Positions 1 to 13,605 of a stretch of 64,000 bases of DNA are shown in pieces. The notes under the pieces were generated by a model. The model had not been told where the DNA came from. It ran no database searches and saw only the letters and a program-made list of their open reading frames with translations. Every line of letters starts with the position of its first letter. The stretch's first letter is position 1. Source of the stretch: Syncephalis plumigaleata (taxonomy: Eukaryota; Zoopagomycota; Zoopagomycetes; Zoopagales; Piptocephalidaceae); assembly GCA_025201365.1 (NCBI GenBank), contig JAIXMF010000018.1, positions 248,001 to 312,000 of the forward strand, written 5' to 3'. The position numbers were made by a program, and so were the translations under genes.

Positions 1-282
1 TGAACACAATACCTTGTTTACCGTAGTGACAATACCATCGACAACCTCGCCTTTAAACGGTTTAAATACAACGGCCGTATAACGAGCCTGGAAATCCGCC
101 AGACCAATATTGGGCAGCACACGACTACGACTCATTTTGTTCAAGTGTAGCACGGCCACTACATAGCCATACCTACCGGAACAAGAGCCCTCCACTTCGG
201 CACGCAGTCGCATCTCTACATACTCGTGCATACGCGGTCCAAAGTACATTGGATGCAGTTGCACCGTATGTGATAGTTCCTT
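1..282 (-). CDS. RPB7: RNA polymerase II subunit RPB7, partial
   Basis: Reading the minus strand from 282 to the window edge gives 94 uninterrupted residues starting KELSHTVQLHPMYFGPRM and containing AEVEGSCSGRYGY and AVVFKPFKGEVVDG. These are the hallmark stretches of the N-terminal (tip) domain of Rpb7, which with Rpb4 forms the stalk of RNA polymerase II and binds nascent RNA. The exon begins after a CTGCAG acceptor (283-288), so a very short first exon coding for the start lies upstream; I could not place it. The C-terminal OB/S1 domain runs off the window. Identification is strong; exon structure is partial. Confidence 0.9.
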
Positions 283-912
283 CTGCAGGATAGAAATAAT
301 AATGATGATGTCGGTTCAGTCGGTCATTCTTATTTCGCGACAAACGATCTACAAAGCTATTTTATCACTGACCAGGAAATACATGATATTGGAACAGGCG
401 CGATTAATAACCCGTTAAACACTATACAACTCGTTTAACCTAGGAATCACCGGTCTATTCCGTCCGGTATTATTAGACAAGAGTGTTGTATGTACGCGAT
501 CCGTATGTGTATGTGTTAGATTGTAATGGAATAGTGGCAAGTAAATAGCAATGAAGGATGAGTTTATTATCGATTATGTAGTAAGTCATGATGATGGAAT
601 ACGCATCGAAAAACAACAACAACAGACAACACTTGTATTACAGCATGTTTCATTTTTACGATATTCTCTAGACACACGTATATACAATAAACAAGATATA
701 CATATAAATATATATATTAAGAAGCATTATAAGATAAAGTAACAATATATTTATTATAGAATATAGAATATCATATGTAAGGCAATGGTATCTTGCTTGT
801 TCAATTACCTAAGCATAGTCATAGTAGATAGAAATATTGGTTAGTATATGAGTAACAAGCAATGATAGCATGCATTATATCATGTCTTGTTATTCATTGA
901 TAGACGTATAGA
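283..912. other. intergenic, RPB7 upstream region
   Basis: AT-rich stretch without a convincing gene. The missing first exon of RPB7 and its promoter should lie here on the minus strand. An open frame at 551-742 has no recognisable content and is AT-biased, so I do not call it. Confidence 0.4.
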
Positions 913-1258
913 TCAGAAGGAAGGCAGTAGGTTGTTGATTTCCACAGGTAATACTCCCTTGCGAGGAATACTACAGTCGGTGGTAGTGACATCCAACATG
1001 GTCATCATATCAAGTCTCTTGTGTAAAGACGCGTCTTTATCGAATGATAACAAGTACATTATATGCATTATATGCATCCATCCATCCATCCAGTATTACA
1101 TATAGCAAGTAGTAGTAGTAGTAGATGGATAAATACATGCATGCATGCATAGATTGATTATTAAATGAATGGATACATACCTGATGTGTTGTATATACAA
1201 TTACTGGCCAAATGGTAAGATGGTTAATGAGAATGAGATACGAGTGTAATAGTGTCAT
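913..1258 (-). CDS. small 60-residue protein, two exons
   Basis: Exon 1 is 1258-1181 (26 codons from ATG) and ends at CAG|GTATGT. Exon 2 is 1017-913 and ends in TGA. The two join in phase 0 to give 60 residues: a hydrophobic N-terminal half (about residues 3-22, one possible membrane segment) and a polar C-terminus ending NNLLPSF. A TATAAAA box lies at 1283-1289 on the same strand, about 25 bp before the ATG, which supports a real gene with a very short leader. The intron (163 bp) is longer than its neighbours and contains simple repeats. I do not recognise the family; a small organelle or ER membrane subunit is possible but unproven. Confidence 0.35.
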
Positions 1259-1282
1259 TATTTTGATGGGTTGATTTGTGGC

Positions 1283-1289
1283 TTTTATA
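1283..1289 (-). promoter_or_regulatory. TATA box
   Basis: TATAAAA on the minus strand, about 25 bp upstream of the ATG at 1258. A TGACGT (CRE-like) motif lies just further upstream near 1294-1299. The region 1259-1425 is shared with the divergent gene starting at 1426. Confidence 0.45.
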
Positions 1290-1425
1290 CCACGTCATTT
1301 TGACGCGTTTAACCCTCCTATTTCTATCCACTCATTGATGTACGCGCTTAACGAACTGTAGTTACTGTTTTTCCCTTTTCATTAAATCTCTTTCCATTAC
1401 TACTACTACTCTCTTATTCGTAAGC

Positions 1426-3848
1426 ATGACCACACCTGCTGTATCTAAACGTTTCTTACGAGCACTGTCCCAGTTTGAACAGCTTCTACAATGTCCCATA
1501 TGGTTAGTGACGCAATATATGCATATATATATATATATATTCTGCTTTGTTCTAATATATATATGACTAGTCATCAATTACTGAACAAGACGCATACTGC
1601 CATGGAATGTGGACATAACTTTTGCTTGTAAGTGTTATTACACATGGAATACGTCAGTCATCTTATAACGATATATGCTATTGGTGGTATGATAGCGATT
1701 GCGCAGAAGAAATACTAGGTGTAAGCTGTACATGTCCAATTTGTCACTTGCCTGCTCGTGTGGGTAATTTACGCAAGAATCTATCGCATGATACGCTAGT
1801 GGCTTGCGCTATTAAGATTCGATCACTTACTAATACGGAGACATCGGTTCCTATACATGCTATATCATCAACTGCCGTTACAAGTAATACAACACCAAAA
1901 GAATCAATGCCAACTAGTCCAACAGTGATAGGGAAACGACCACATGCAGAAACAGAGAAGCATGGCAAGACTAGAACTCAACAAAAAGACAAACGAAGAC
2001 GCAGTACTGAATGTTCCAATAATAATAATAACGAGGATGATGACAATAACAAGGATATGAAATCAAAACAAACACCTAATGTAACAACAAGGAATAAGGT
2101 ACGTTTACTATCATGTTTACCTTTCTATCAAGTAATGTTCATTGATGTATTCATTGTAGTCATCGTTATCTAATTCAACTACTCACACATCTAACAAGAA
2201 AGCAAAGAATACAAATACCCTGAATACCATTACTCCCGTTAAACAACGTAATAATACTCGTAAATCATTAGAATCAATGGATAATGTAAGTGTCTGAATA
2301 TACATATTCAATTAACAAGCATGTCTATTAACTATTTATTAGACAAATGATAATGAGCAGATCATGTCTGATGATACTACATCTGATTCAACAAACAATG
2401 GAATGGTAAGTATTTATACAATATCCAATTAATATATATGCTAGTATTATTAATCCTATTTCATGATTAAAGACGACAGAAATAACACCGCGTGTTTCAC
2501 TAAGAGGACGTAAAGTCGATAATTACTATGCACCGGCAAACTATTCCGGATATGATGATACTTGTCTTAATCTATTTGGCACTAAACGAAAGGCACCCAC
2601 CGTGGTATGTATTAGTTATTAGTATGATGTATAATGATATAGACCATTAGCTAACATGGAATAGTCGACATCGAGTACACCGATTCGCTCACCTGTATTT
2701 GATGCTAGTTCCACTGATAAAGCAGAAATGAAATGGGCATGTTCACTTTGTACCTATGAGAACAAGTTGAAACGTCGACAATGTCAAATGTGCTTAACGC
2801 CACGAGGAAAGCAACCCGCCGTGAGCACGCCTAGTGTGACAAGAACAGAAACAAGTACAAAAACAACGTGGAGACAAAGGTAAAAGAAGAGGAAGTGAAA
2901 GAAGAAATAAAAGAGGAGAAAGATGGCGTGGCAGTTACAACAAAAGGAAAACGTTCAGCATCCATATCGAATTCGACTCACGACACTAATAGTCGTCATC
3001 GTAAAACATCGAAAATAGCCGACACTACACCATGTAGCAGCGATAAGGGAAAGCGTAGTTCACGTAGAATATCAATAGATCAGCCACAATCATCAGTAGT
3101 AAATGTAACACCTTGCATTCTAATCACTGGATTGAAACGAAATGAACGTGTAAGTCGATGATCATCAGTATTAATGAGTTATCATGCTTAATTATCTCGG
3201 TATATATATATATATCTATATAGGATATATTGAAATCAGCTGCCGTTAAGCGATTACCCTTTAAGATAGTGGAAGAGTTTACACAGGATGTCACGCATGT
3301 AGTAGTGCCATCGGACGTGAATGGTATTGCACCACGTACTGCCAAGTACATGGCAGGCCTACTAACTGGTCGATGGATTGTACAGATGAAATGTAATGCT
3401 AACACATATACACTTTATAATGCATTTCATATTAATCAATATCCATATTCATGATATCTAGGGATAACGGCAAGTGCTGAAGCGGGACACTGGCTCGATC
3501 CAGATGATTACGAGGTAACGGGTGACTCGGCAGTTGGCGAGTGTCATGCTCCACGAGAAAGTAGACTACGTGAGAATGCTCAGGTATTTGAATAGCCAGG
3601 TTATCCATTAAATACTAATGATATCTTAGTTACCACGCTTATTTGCTGGTAAACAGTTTGAATTGAATATCAAATCAGCATCTGAGATAGGTCAACTGAT
3701 TAGTATGTCAGGCGGTAAGGTGTGCTCGAGTACTAGTGGTACCAATGATCCATGCACGATAAAGTTGTCGAGGATCAGACGACAAGTGAGCACGACAATG
3801 AACAACGTCGTCAACGTCGTAGGTCAGGGCCTTATCGAAGTGGAGTAG
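1426..3848 (+). CDS. RING / RanBP2-finger / BRCT protein, BRCA1-like
   Basis: Eleven exons splice in frame to 584 residues: 1426-1502, 1571-1627, 1696-2098, 2199-2285, 2343-2405, 2473-2604, 2665-2820, 2880-3149, 3224-3392, 3462-3583, 3630-3848. Residues about 23-70 form a C3HC4 RING (QCPICHQLL, MECGHNFCFDCAEE, CTCPICH), the signature of a ubiquitin E3 ligase. A RanBP2-type zinc finger follows near residue 290 (WACSLCTYENKLKRRQCQMC). The C-terminal third carries a BRCT repeat (ITGLKRNER, TGRWIVQMKWITAS, AEAGHWLDPDDYE) and probably part of a second. The middle is low-complexity, lysine- and serine-rich. The order RING-BRCT is that of BRCA1/BARD1, which suggests DNA-damage signalling. The last exon end is uncertain: an open stretch continues to about 3930 in another frame. 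Confidence 0.75.
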
Positions 3849-4230
3849 CAAACACAACTGTAGATAATCCGTCGTTACATTAGAGGAACTTTTACGTAGC
3901 ATTTCTACACAAAATCCCTGTTGGCCTACCAAATAACTAATTTAGTCAGATTATTTCATAGTTTGTTTAATATATATATATATATACATATATTCATAAT
4001 AGACAGATGAGATTGTAGATACATGTATATGCACACACACACACTATATTATATCTAATGTAGACTAGTTAGATAGATGAGTATAAATGTTGATAATTGT
4101 ATTTCTATAAGGATCACATAAGTTTTTAGGATAAGAATGATCATTGATAGATGATAATGAAGTAAAATGTGGATCGGGTATGGAAATGATGGATCTTGTG
4201 GAAGAGCGCATATTTCCACTGTCGACACAT
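3849..4230. other. convergent 3' region
   Basis: AT-rich DNA between two convergent genes, with TA and CA dinucleotide runs at 3971-3986 and 4032-4044. No gene seen, apart from a possible last BRCT exon up to about 3930. Confidence 0.5.
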
Positions 4231-5277
4231 CTAGCATGCCTCCATAGAGTCAACGTGGATCCAAGCGAAGAAGACGACGGACCCGGTCACGGAATGCATT
4301 GCGTCGCAGTCTTTTGTACGCGCGAGAAAGTCTACCTGACGACTGTTAAGGGCACCACGACGACATTGGCGCACATAGTCGATTGCATCGAGTGGATCCA
4401 TGCCATGCTCGATCAAGGCGACTATTGGATGGTCATACGATATGGTAGTATACAGCATGTATTCGATTAGTCCTATTTCATGATTACACTCAATGTGTTT
4501 ATTTCCACACTTACTGCATACGAAGACAGGTGCTCTGCCTAGACCGGCCACACAATGCACGGCGATTGCAGGTAAAGGGGCACCGGTTGCACGAGCATCA
4601 AGCACTTCCGCTTGATGTTGCTCTGTTAGGGCAAGCCATTGTTTAGTTATGGCAAGAGGTGGCTATAATATGATATAAATATACATGCAATATGTATGAT
4701 ATAGTTGATCAGTTTATGATTAATGCATTTCCTACTTTATACTTACCAACCACCATCTTCGAATGCCCAATCCTGTATAGATAAACAATAAAGAAGGAGA
4801 ATATATAAGTGTTAATGACACGAATTGATATTAAACTATTACTTACATGAACATGAATACCAGCTGATTCAAGACGATTCGCATTGTAAGTGGAATCACA
4901 TACGCGCTATTTATAAAACAACAACAATTAGTTAATAGTTGATCATTATATCAAACAGTAAATGTTAACTTACTGCAACATGATTGACGTTAAGTTCAGT
5001 AAATTTCTAATCATCAAAGTTATTACATTAACATAAGTAATATAAATAAAATACTTACTTGCATATAGATGGGTAGTGTGCTTTCAGTCGGACAATCGAC
5101 AATATAGAAGCGTAAATCTTCAAACTCAATTAGAGCAGGTGTCGCCAATGACATGTGAAGCGATTTGCCCTGGAAAGATCTTGCAATACCCGTGGTGGTG
5201 GCCGATGAGACTGCGGTAGTGGCAGCAATAGATGCAGCATCTACAGCGGTAGATCGATGAGATACGAGCGAGACCAT
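4231..5277 (-). CDS. PRL/PTP4A-type protein tyrosine phosphatase
   Basis: Six exons on the minus strand: 5277-5059, 5006-4974, 4906-4847, 4772-4747, 4662-4515, 4421-4231, about 225 residues. The active-site loop HCVAGLGRAPV is the PRL (phosphatase of regenerating liver) version of the CX5R signature. It is preceded by the general-acid loop DWAFEDGG and followed by ALIEHGMDPLDAIDYVRQ and CRRGALNSRQ, which are family hallmarks. The exon phases at 4747/4662 do not match: one base is lacking, either an assembly error or a misplaced splice site. The usual C-terminal CAAX prenylation box is not evident; the reading ends SMEAC, so the last exon may be mis-bounded. The N-terminal 35 residues are alanine/serine/threonine-rich. 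Confidence 0.82.
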
Positions 5278-7268
5278 GATGAAAAAGAAACGGTTACAAG
5301 CTAGTTGAAAAGAAAAAGAAACTACTAATGCAATGGCAATAAAGCAATATTCAACTGTAAAGAAACGAGAAATGAAAAGAAAGAAACTAAAATAAAGTTC
5401 ACCACGTCGCCGTTATAAATAGTCGATGTCGATCTGTTGGTAGCACTTAAGACGAGTGCATGCACAAAGTTACACAGATGTAGCGGCCGCCAAGGGTCAG
5501 AAAAAGTCTATTATAGTAAGAACATGTCAGTATGAGTAATTAGCGTAACACGGGTCAACTATTAAGAGAAGAAAAGAAGAAGAGGAAGAGAAGGAGAAGG
5601 AGAAGGAGGATGATGATATGATTGCCCAATACAAACTATTAAAGCCAATGGGAAGTCATGCAACCAAGGCAACGCGAATATGACCATTATGATTCAACAT
5701 TAACGAATATATATACACGGATATACATGGATATAATCAATAGCTAGCTTAGTAGGGATAACCCGATGATGATGATGATGAGTTATCGCGTTGATTCACG
5801 TTTACTCGAGTTCATTAGATAGCAGCAATAAGAACATGCCAAGCTATTCAATGGTTCATTTATCTCACCATTACGCGTGTGTATATGTGTGTATGATGCA
5901 TATACACGCGCTTAATTATATGATTATCTATCTATCTATCAAACTATGCTTGTAACATACCTTTTTTCCTCGTGTACTTGTGCGTACACGCTACAAATGA
6001 TATATTGCGAGTTTACTCGAGGCAAACACCACCAAAGGATTCAGCGCAGACTGCAGCGCGGTGTTGTGGTCGCAAGTTGAATGCGTTGCCGTTAGCAAAG
6101 CGCGAAAAGGTAGACAGCAACAGCGAATCAAGGCAAGCGTGCCAGGCAAATTGCATTGGATGACGAGCACAAGCAAGTGAACGATAGATTGAGCGGTGTA
6201 GAGAAAGCACCACGACGAGATGAAACGAGCAACGGCAAACAGTGTAGACACTGAGGAAAGCAAGAAAGACCTCCCACTAATCGAGATTAACTAGTCTTTG
6301 GCAATACTCACACGAAGGAAAAGAAAGGAAAGAAAGTAGGATCTGACCGTGATCACGAACAAGCAAGTAAGCAGATAAGCAAAAGGGTGTAGAATGGCGT
6401 TGTTGTTATTGTTGTTGCTGCTGGTGAAGTGAGAATAGATGTTGCAAAAGACAAAAGCAACGGAGACTTCAAAACAAGGAGGAGTGCAAATTGATAAAGA
6501 AAAAACAACGCTAAAAAGGGGATCGTTGCCACTTTTGCCCGTTTCCTAGTGTGATGATGATATTGGTCAGATGATTAAAGCAATGATAAGCATGCAGAAA
6601 CGAGTAAAAGTGGCAACTATACATGGTTTGCAATCGAAAAGACACCAGGTACATGTTAGCTTTACGTTCATTTATACATGTCAGTCCCTACAATTTGGTT
6701 ATCATCTGTTAGTAATGAAATGGTTTATAGCTTAATAGGTACAAGTAAAAGACTGAGCTTGTATCAAGGCCTCATAGCATTATCATCACAGTATTTTGAG
6801 CCTAATGCTTGAATGCATGGGCTTGCATATCCTGATTAGTATTCACGCCTCGATTGATTTAGGTGTAAAGTAGGTGAGCTACCAGTAACTCGTTCATAAG
6901 TAACACGCAAAGTGTGCATGCTTATCAATTGAATGGTACAATGATGTGTATCACGATCTATTTCTAGTTGTACTATCGAAATAAACATGCATATCCGTGT
7001 AATACAACGTCCATAGCTGACATACTAGTATTTTTGTAAAGGTCTGACAATTATTGCCCCAGATTACACCTTTAGCCTAGCCACTTTGACCTTGTGTAAT
7101 AATGATAGCATGACAGTATAGACTAAACCGGACTAGCAATAAAGCTATCATTTAGTCATATTTGTACATTGAATAATCTAGAAAGTAATCGATATAATAT
7201 GGTTGTTTAATAAACATGTATATTAATATATTGCATGAACTAATGGGAAGGGCTGTCTACGATTGTAA
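5278..7268. other. 2-kb intergenic region
   Basis: No supported gene. Contains a purine tract (about 5570-5612), GAT repeats at 5766-5781, and overlapping short open frames at 5972-6263 that lack domain signal or splice support. The TATTTATAA-like motif near 5413-5421 on the minus strand could serve the phosphatase gene. Confidence 0.5.
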
Positions 7269-8337
7269 TTAGGCAAATTGATTTGGGAAACGTGGTGGTG
7301 CTGGATCGGGATCATCTTTCTTAAATACTTTAGAAGCCTGATTGCTTTGTATAGCAGGCTGCATCACAGGTGAACGCTGTTTAGCAGATGGTTCTATGGC
7401 TCCCACAGCAACTGAAGGCGGAGGCATTGGATACATGTCGCCATTCTTGTCAAATAATAACTCGCGATAACCATTAGGGCTTTCCACGTGTGCCAGAGCG
7501 GCATCTTTCGTTAGTTCAGGACGAGCTTGTTTGAGTAGATTGACTAAAGCTGCTTTGATTGCAGTGTTGATGATATCTATTTGCTTTGCTTTATCATCCT
7601 CGGACATGAATAATAATTCGCGAAGTTTAGGCGAGAGTATACTGGAGTTGTACGGGAATACTACTCTTCCCGAATGGTAGCATACTATACTTGCTATATT
7701 AGTAGAGGGGTAGACACTGGTCATTGTGGTCACTTACATCCATGTAATGCATCGGAGAGATATAATGAATTGCGCCTCATATAGCGTACAACTAAATAAC
7801 AGACTTGTTAGTCATTATGGAATAGTTTGATGTTTCGCATTATTACCATTGACAGTTTGGACTAGAGCATTATTCGCATCATTTGGATCCATCTTATGCG
7901 GGATTGCAGACAACTTGATACATTCCGGTGATATGAGATAGCATTGTATGTTCTCAACAATCTTCGAGTGTAACAGCACAGGAAAATGAGTTTTCATCTC
8001 ATTCAGTAGTGCATTAGGAGCATTAGCATAGAGATGCTACCATTAATGTTAGTAGGCTCACACATAAATGTACAGCAAGTGTGTTTCTACTTACACGATA
8101 AATGGAGAAAAGCTTATGCTTTGATGCTGGTGTTCCACACATGGATACAGCGCGAATGGATGACATGCCTGCCTTTAGTTGAAACATGCCATCAATGTAT
8201 TCTATACCATCCACCATTTTGACTTGATTACCAGGCAATGGATTAAATGGACTAATCGTGTTGGCTGCGCTTATCGAGTGCAATAAAACAACGATTACGG
8301 TGAATGTAGCAAACTGCTTGGCTTTACTAAACATCAT
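7269..8337 (-). CDS. predicted secreted protein, unknown family
   Basis: Four exons (8337-8095, 8036-7847, 7791-7738, 7693-7269) splice in frame to 303 residues. I chose the ATG at 8337 because it places a basic n-region and hydrophobic core (FATFTVIVVLLHSISA) at the N-terminus, a typical signal peptide cleaved after residue 24-26; an in-frame ATG at 8361 is also possible. The mature protein has few cysteines, a helical stretch around KQIDIINTAIKAALVNLLKQ and a proline-rich tail (PPRFPNQFA). I do not recognise a family. Secretion or residence in the endomembrane system is inferred only from the signal peptide. Confidence 0.6.
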
Positions 8338-8652
8338 GATGCAGTTTACTATTATTTTCAATGAATGGGTAGTTCGTAAGTGGCGTGGAAAAATAATTAT
8401 AAAAAAGCGTAAGCTATTTGGAAGAGATTACAGATGCGGATGGCGAGACAGTCGCTACACATACTTATAGGATAGCTGGCATGGATGATAGGACCATTAG
8501 CATGAACAAGTATGGCAATAATATGGAAGTAGCGGATCTATTTTGGTTCAAGGACATGCTGCGCTATTGCCAAATAAGCCTTCAGCACTTTCAATGACAG
8601 ATTGATTGGATGGAGAGGAAAAGAAGAAAACACCATATCCAGTCAAGAATAG

Positions 8653-8674
8653 CGCTATTTAATTTTAAATAGCG
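8653..8674. repeat. short perfect inverted repeat
   Basis: CGCTATTT and AAATAGCG flank a 6-bp AT spacer. It lies 11 bp before the larger hairpin at 8685-8771 and may be part of the same structured or mobile unit. Confidence 0.6.
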
Positions 8675-8684
8675 TTTTATTGAT

Positions 8685-8771
8685 GAGAGGCCAAAAATCT
8701 TATAAAGGAGCCGGTGAGTCCAGCTCACCGGCGACCACTACTTTTCTCCTTTATTCGTTGTTGGCCATCTC
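8685..8771 (+). ncRNA. long nested hairpin, candidate structured RNA or small palindromic element
   Basis: Three nested helices can be read directly. GAGA/GGCCAA (8685-8694) pairs with TTGGCC-a-TCTC (8761-8771). ATAAAGGAG (8702-8710) pairs with CTCCTTTAT (8746-8754). CCGGTGAG (8711-8718) pairs with CTCACCGG (8724-8731) around a 5-base loop. That is about 27 base pairs in 87 bases, far more than expected by chance. No coding gene covers it; it lies upstream of the secreted-protein gene. It does not match a known RNA class that I can name. A C-box-like TGATGA precedes it at 8681-8686 but no matching D box is evident. The strand is a guess. Confidence 0.35.
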
Positions 8772-9322
8772 TCCACCCATCCACAGACCCTTATGCCTGG
8801 TGCGGAGAGTTAACTTTCTCCTTATGTCGTTTTTTCTCCTACTATATTTTTCATTGTACATAGTTTTTTATTTTTTTTTTTTCTCCTATATTTCATACCC
8901 CGCACATACCAGTTGAACCATGAATGTTTGCACTTATCATGTAAGTGACATGTTTAGAAATAATTAACGTGTTCATCACCATAAATGATCAAACACGTCC
9001 ATAGTGATTTATAGAGTATGAGGGGAATATCATGCATCATAGATAACTCGCTTGTTAGTAGTCATCATAAAGTAAATAGTCCGATACACACGAATCTATA
9101 GGAAATGTTCGTTATTTACATAGTTTAGTCAATGCTGTCATCCATTGTTTATATTACAATGCTATATCATAACATAATAGAATCATTATTATAGAATAAA
9201 TTGAGGTGACATTAATGACTAATAAACAATTTATTAAGATTGAAAATAATAAAGAATAGAAGAGGTTATTATTATTAGGGAAATGCGCACATATATCTAT
9301 TTGTAATGAGAAAAAGACGAGG
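8772..9322. other. intergenic
   Basis: Pyrimidine-rich on the plus strand to about 8900 (T runs near 8870), then AT-rich. No gene seen. Confidence 0.5.
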
Positions 9323-11871
<2,549 letters not shown>

Positions 11872-11952
11872 TTAGAGATTTAAGAAAATCATACACTTTT
11901 GTGATCCAAGTAGTAACATGTTTATGATCATTTTAATCGATGTAATAATGTG

Positions 11953-11973
11953 TTTTTCCATCCAATTTGCGCA
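11953..11973. repeat. left terminal inverted repeat of copy 1
   Basis: Pairs perfectly over 21 bp with 16024-16044. The outermost five bases (ATGTG, 11948-11952) differ from the CAGTG seen at the left ends of copies 2 and 3. Confidence 0.85.
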
Positions 11974-12204
11974 TTTATCCTTTAACATTTGCAGTTTATT
12001 AATAAACAGATTTACACAATTGTTAACACTATTATCACCGTAGAAATGACAATTGATATAGCATGATAATAATAACAATTCAGTATTTAGTAATGGATCA
12101 TTTATTGATAGCGATAACTATCATCATCAATTCTATAAGGTAGATGATACAAGTGTACTAGTATAGTTGGATATTGCCATGTCATGTACTTACAAGTAGT
12201 AATA

Positions 12205-13490
12205 AACTAGTATAATATATAAGTTATTGTAATAATGCATATGGTTAATTGCATATGAGTAGCAACGAGTGAACAAATAGAATACACGATAAACAATGTA
12301 ATAAACAAGCAGTAACTAGTAGAATGACTGACTTGTTATGAATGAGCGAGGAATGAACAAAGAAGGGTGCATGAACACGTATGCCAGTTTATTCGAAGAA
12401 GCAGTGTATGCTTGTATGTGGTGAATAGAGTATGTAGATGGCAGTAAACAAATGAAAATACAAATAAAAGCATGACGTAAGGGTGGCATACAAACAGATT
12501 ACGGAAAAGAGTGGTAAAGTAAACTGTGCATATTACAACGAGAACAGTGAACGCTTAAACATTGATAAATAAGCAGGACAGTGATAGAAAACAAAAGACT
12601 AGAACGAACAATAAACACTGCTTATTGGTATAGTAATAATAACGACAAGTGAGCATGTAGATAGGATAGAGCAAGAGGAAAACAAAGAGATAAATAAACG
12701 TCATAGAGATAGTATGGCAGAATAGCTGCTATTGGGAGTGTGTATGCTAAAGTGAAAGAGGAAGTAAGTGGAATGTGAATGACACGAAGAAGACGCGTAT
12801 TACTGAGAAAGTAATAGTAATAACTAGCATATAGGTAAGAGGAAGTAGACGTGTGTTGTTTACTGACAAGTGGAATGTAGTTGACACAAATAAGTGTGTT
12901 ACTGAATGACAAGGGAAAAGAGATTAGTACGAAAAAGACAGCATTGATAGAGAGAAAGAGAAAGAATGCTTTCATTGACTAATAAAGAAAATTAAGAGTT
13001 TATACATCAGTCGATAATGAGGAATGGAAATATACTATCATTGTTAACGAAGTAAAGGAGGAGGAAATAATGTAGATAATGAAGTAAAAGGAAAGGGGAA
13101 AGAGAAGCAACGATGAGATGGATACTTGGAAATGGATTGGTAAACCATTAACCAAGTGTTAACAAATAGATAAGGAGAAGTTGATAATGGAGGCATTAGT
13201 AGAATGCAAATGAATATATTAACATCCATTACAAGACTCTGTTCATTTATTAATAACGAATATATTTAATAAAGTGTTAACAAGTTCATTAGTACTTATT
13301 AATGCTTACCGATTGCTGTGTTCTAAGCGGCGTTATACCATTGCTACAATGACACTGGATGATACGAGTCTTACTGTGCTGCGCTGTAAATGATACTACT
13401 TACCATAATAGATTCACCCTTCCTGTATGTGTCTGCACGAGCGTTTCACCCCTGTACAATAGATCGATGCAATTAGTACTACCAACATGC
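12205..13490. other. non-coding left third of copy 1
   Basis: No supported gene on either strand. On the minus strand it is CT-rich, resembling host 5' regions elsewhere in the window (for example 31140-31990). Open frames at 12622-12975 and 13044-13229 (minus) encode only low-complexity hydrophobic sequence. It may be promoter DNA, or host DNA caught in the element. Confidence 0.45.
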
Positions 13491-13494
13491 CACG

Positions 13495-13502
13495 TATATA
13501 AA
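13495..13502 (+). promoter_or_regulatory. TATA box candidate for Fanzor
   Basis: TATATAAA about 104 bp upstream of the chosen ATG at 13606, the only good TATA match in the preceding few hundred bases. Confidence 0.4.
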
Positions 13503-13605
13503 GAAGCGTCTATACTACAATAAAAGAAAAGATTAATTAACCCTTCATATTGTAACTGTGCTCGTTTTAACATACTGCTATTGCATTGAATACTATCCAT
13601 TTTTC

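Noticed and set aside
4144-4470. 108-residue plus-strand frame
   Set aside because: It is the antisense of the phosphatase's last exon and intron, and the minus strand carries the conserved PRL motifs.
5972-6263. Overlapping open frames on both strands
   Set aside because: No domain, splice or promoter support; they lie in a 2-kb intergenic region and look like chance frames.
8681-8771. Hammerhead ribozyme or box C/D snoRNA
   Set aside because: Only fragments of the hammerhead core and a TGATGA box are present; no GAAA core and no D box in the right place.
12622-12975. 117-residue minus-strand frame with hydrophobic residues
   Set aside because: Composition follows the CT-rich strand (Leu, Ser, Tyr, Phe only); no start context, splice sites or family signal.
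13558-13605. Fanzor start 16 codons further upstream
   Set aside because: The first codon there is GTG; the first in-frame ATGs are 13606 and 13609, so the longer form is not supported for a nuclear gene.
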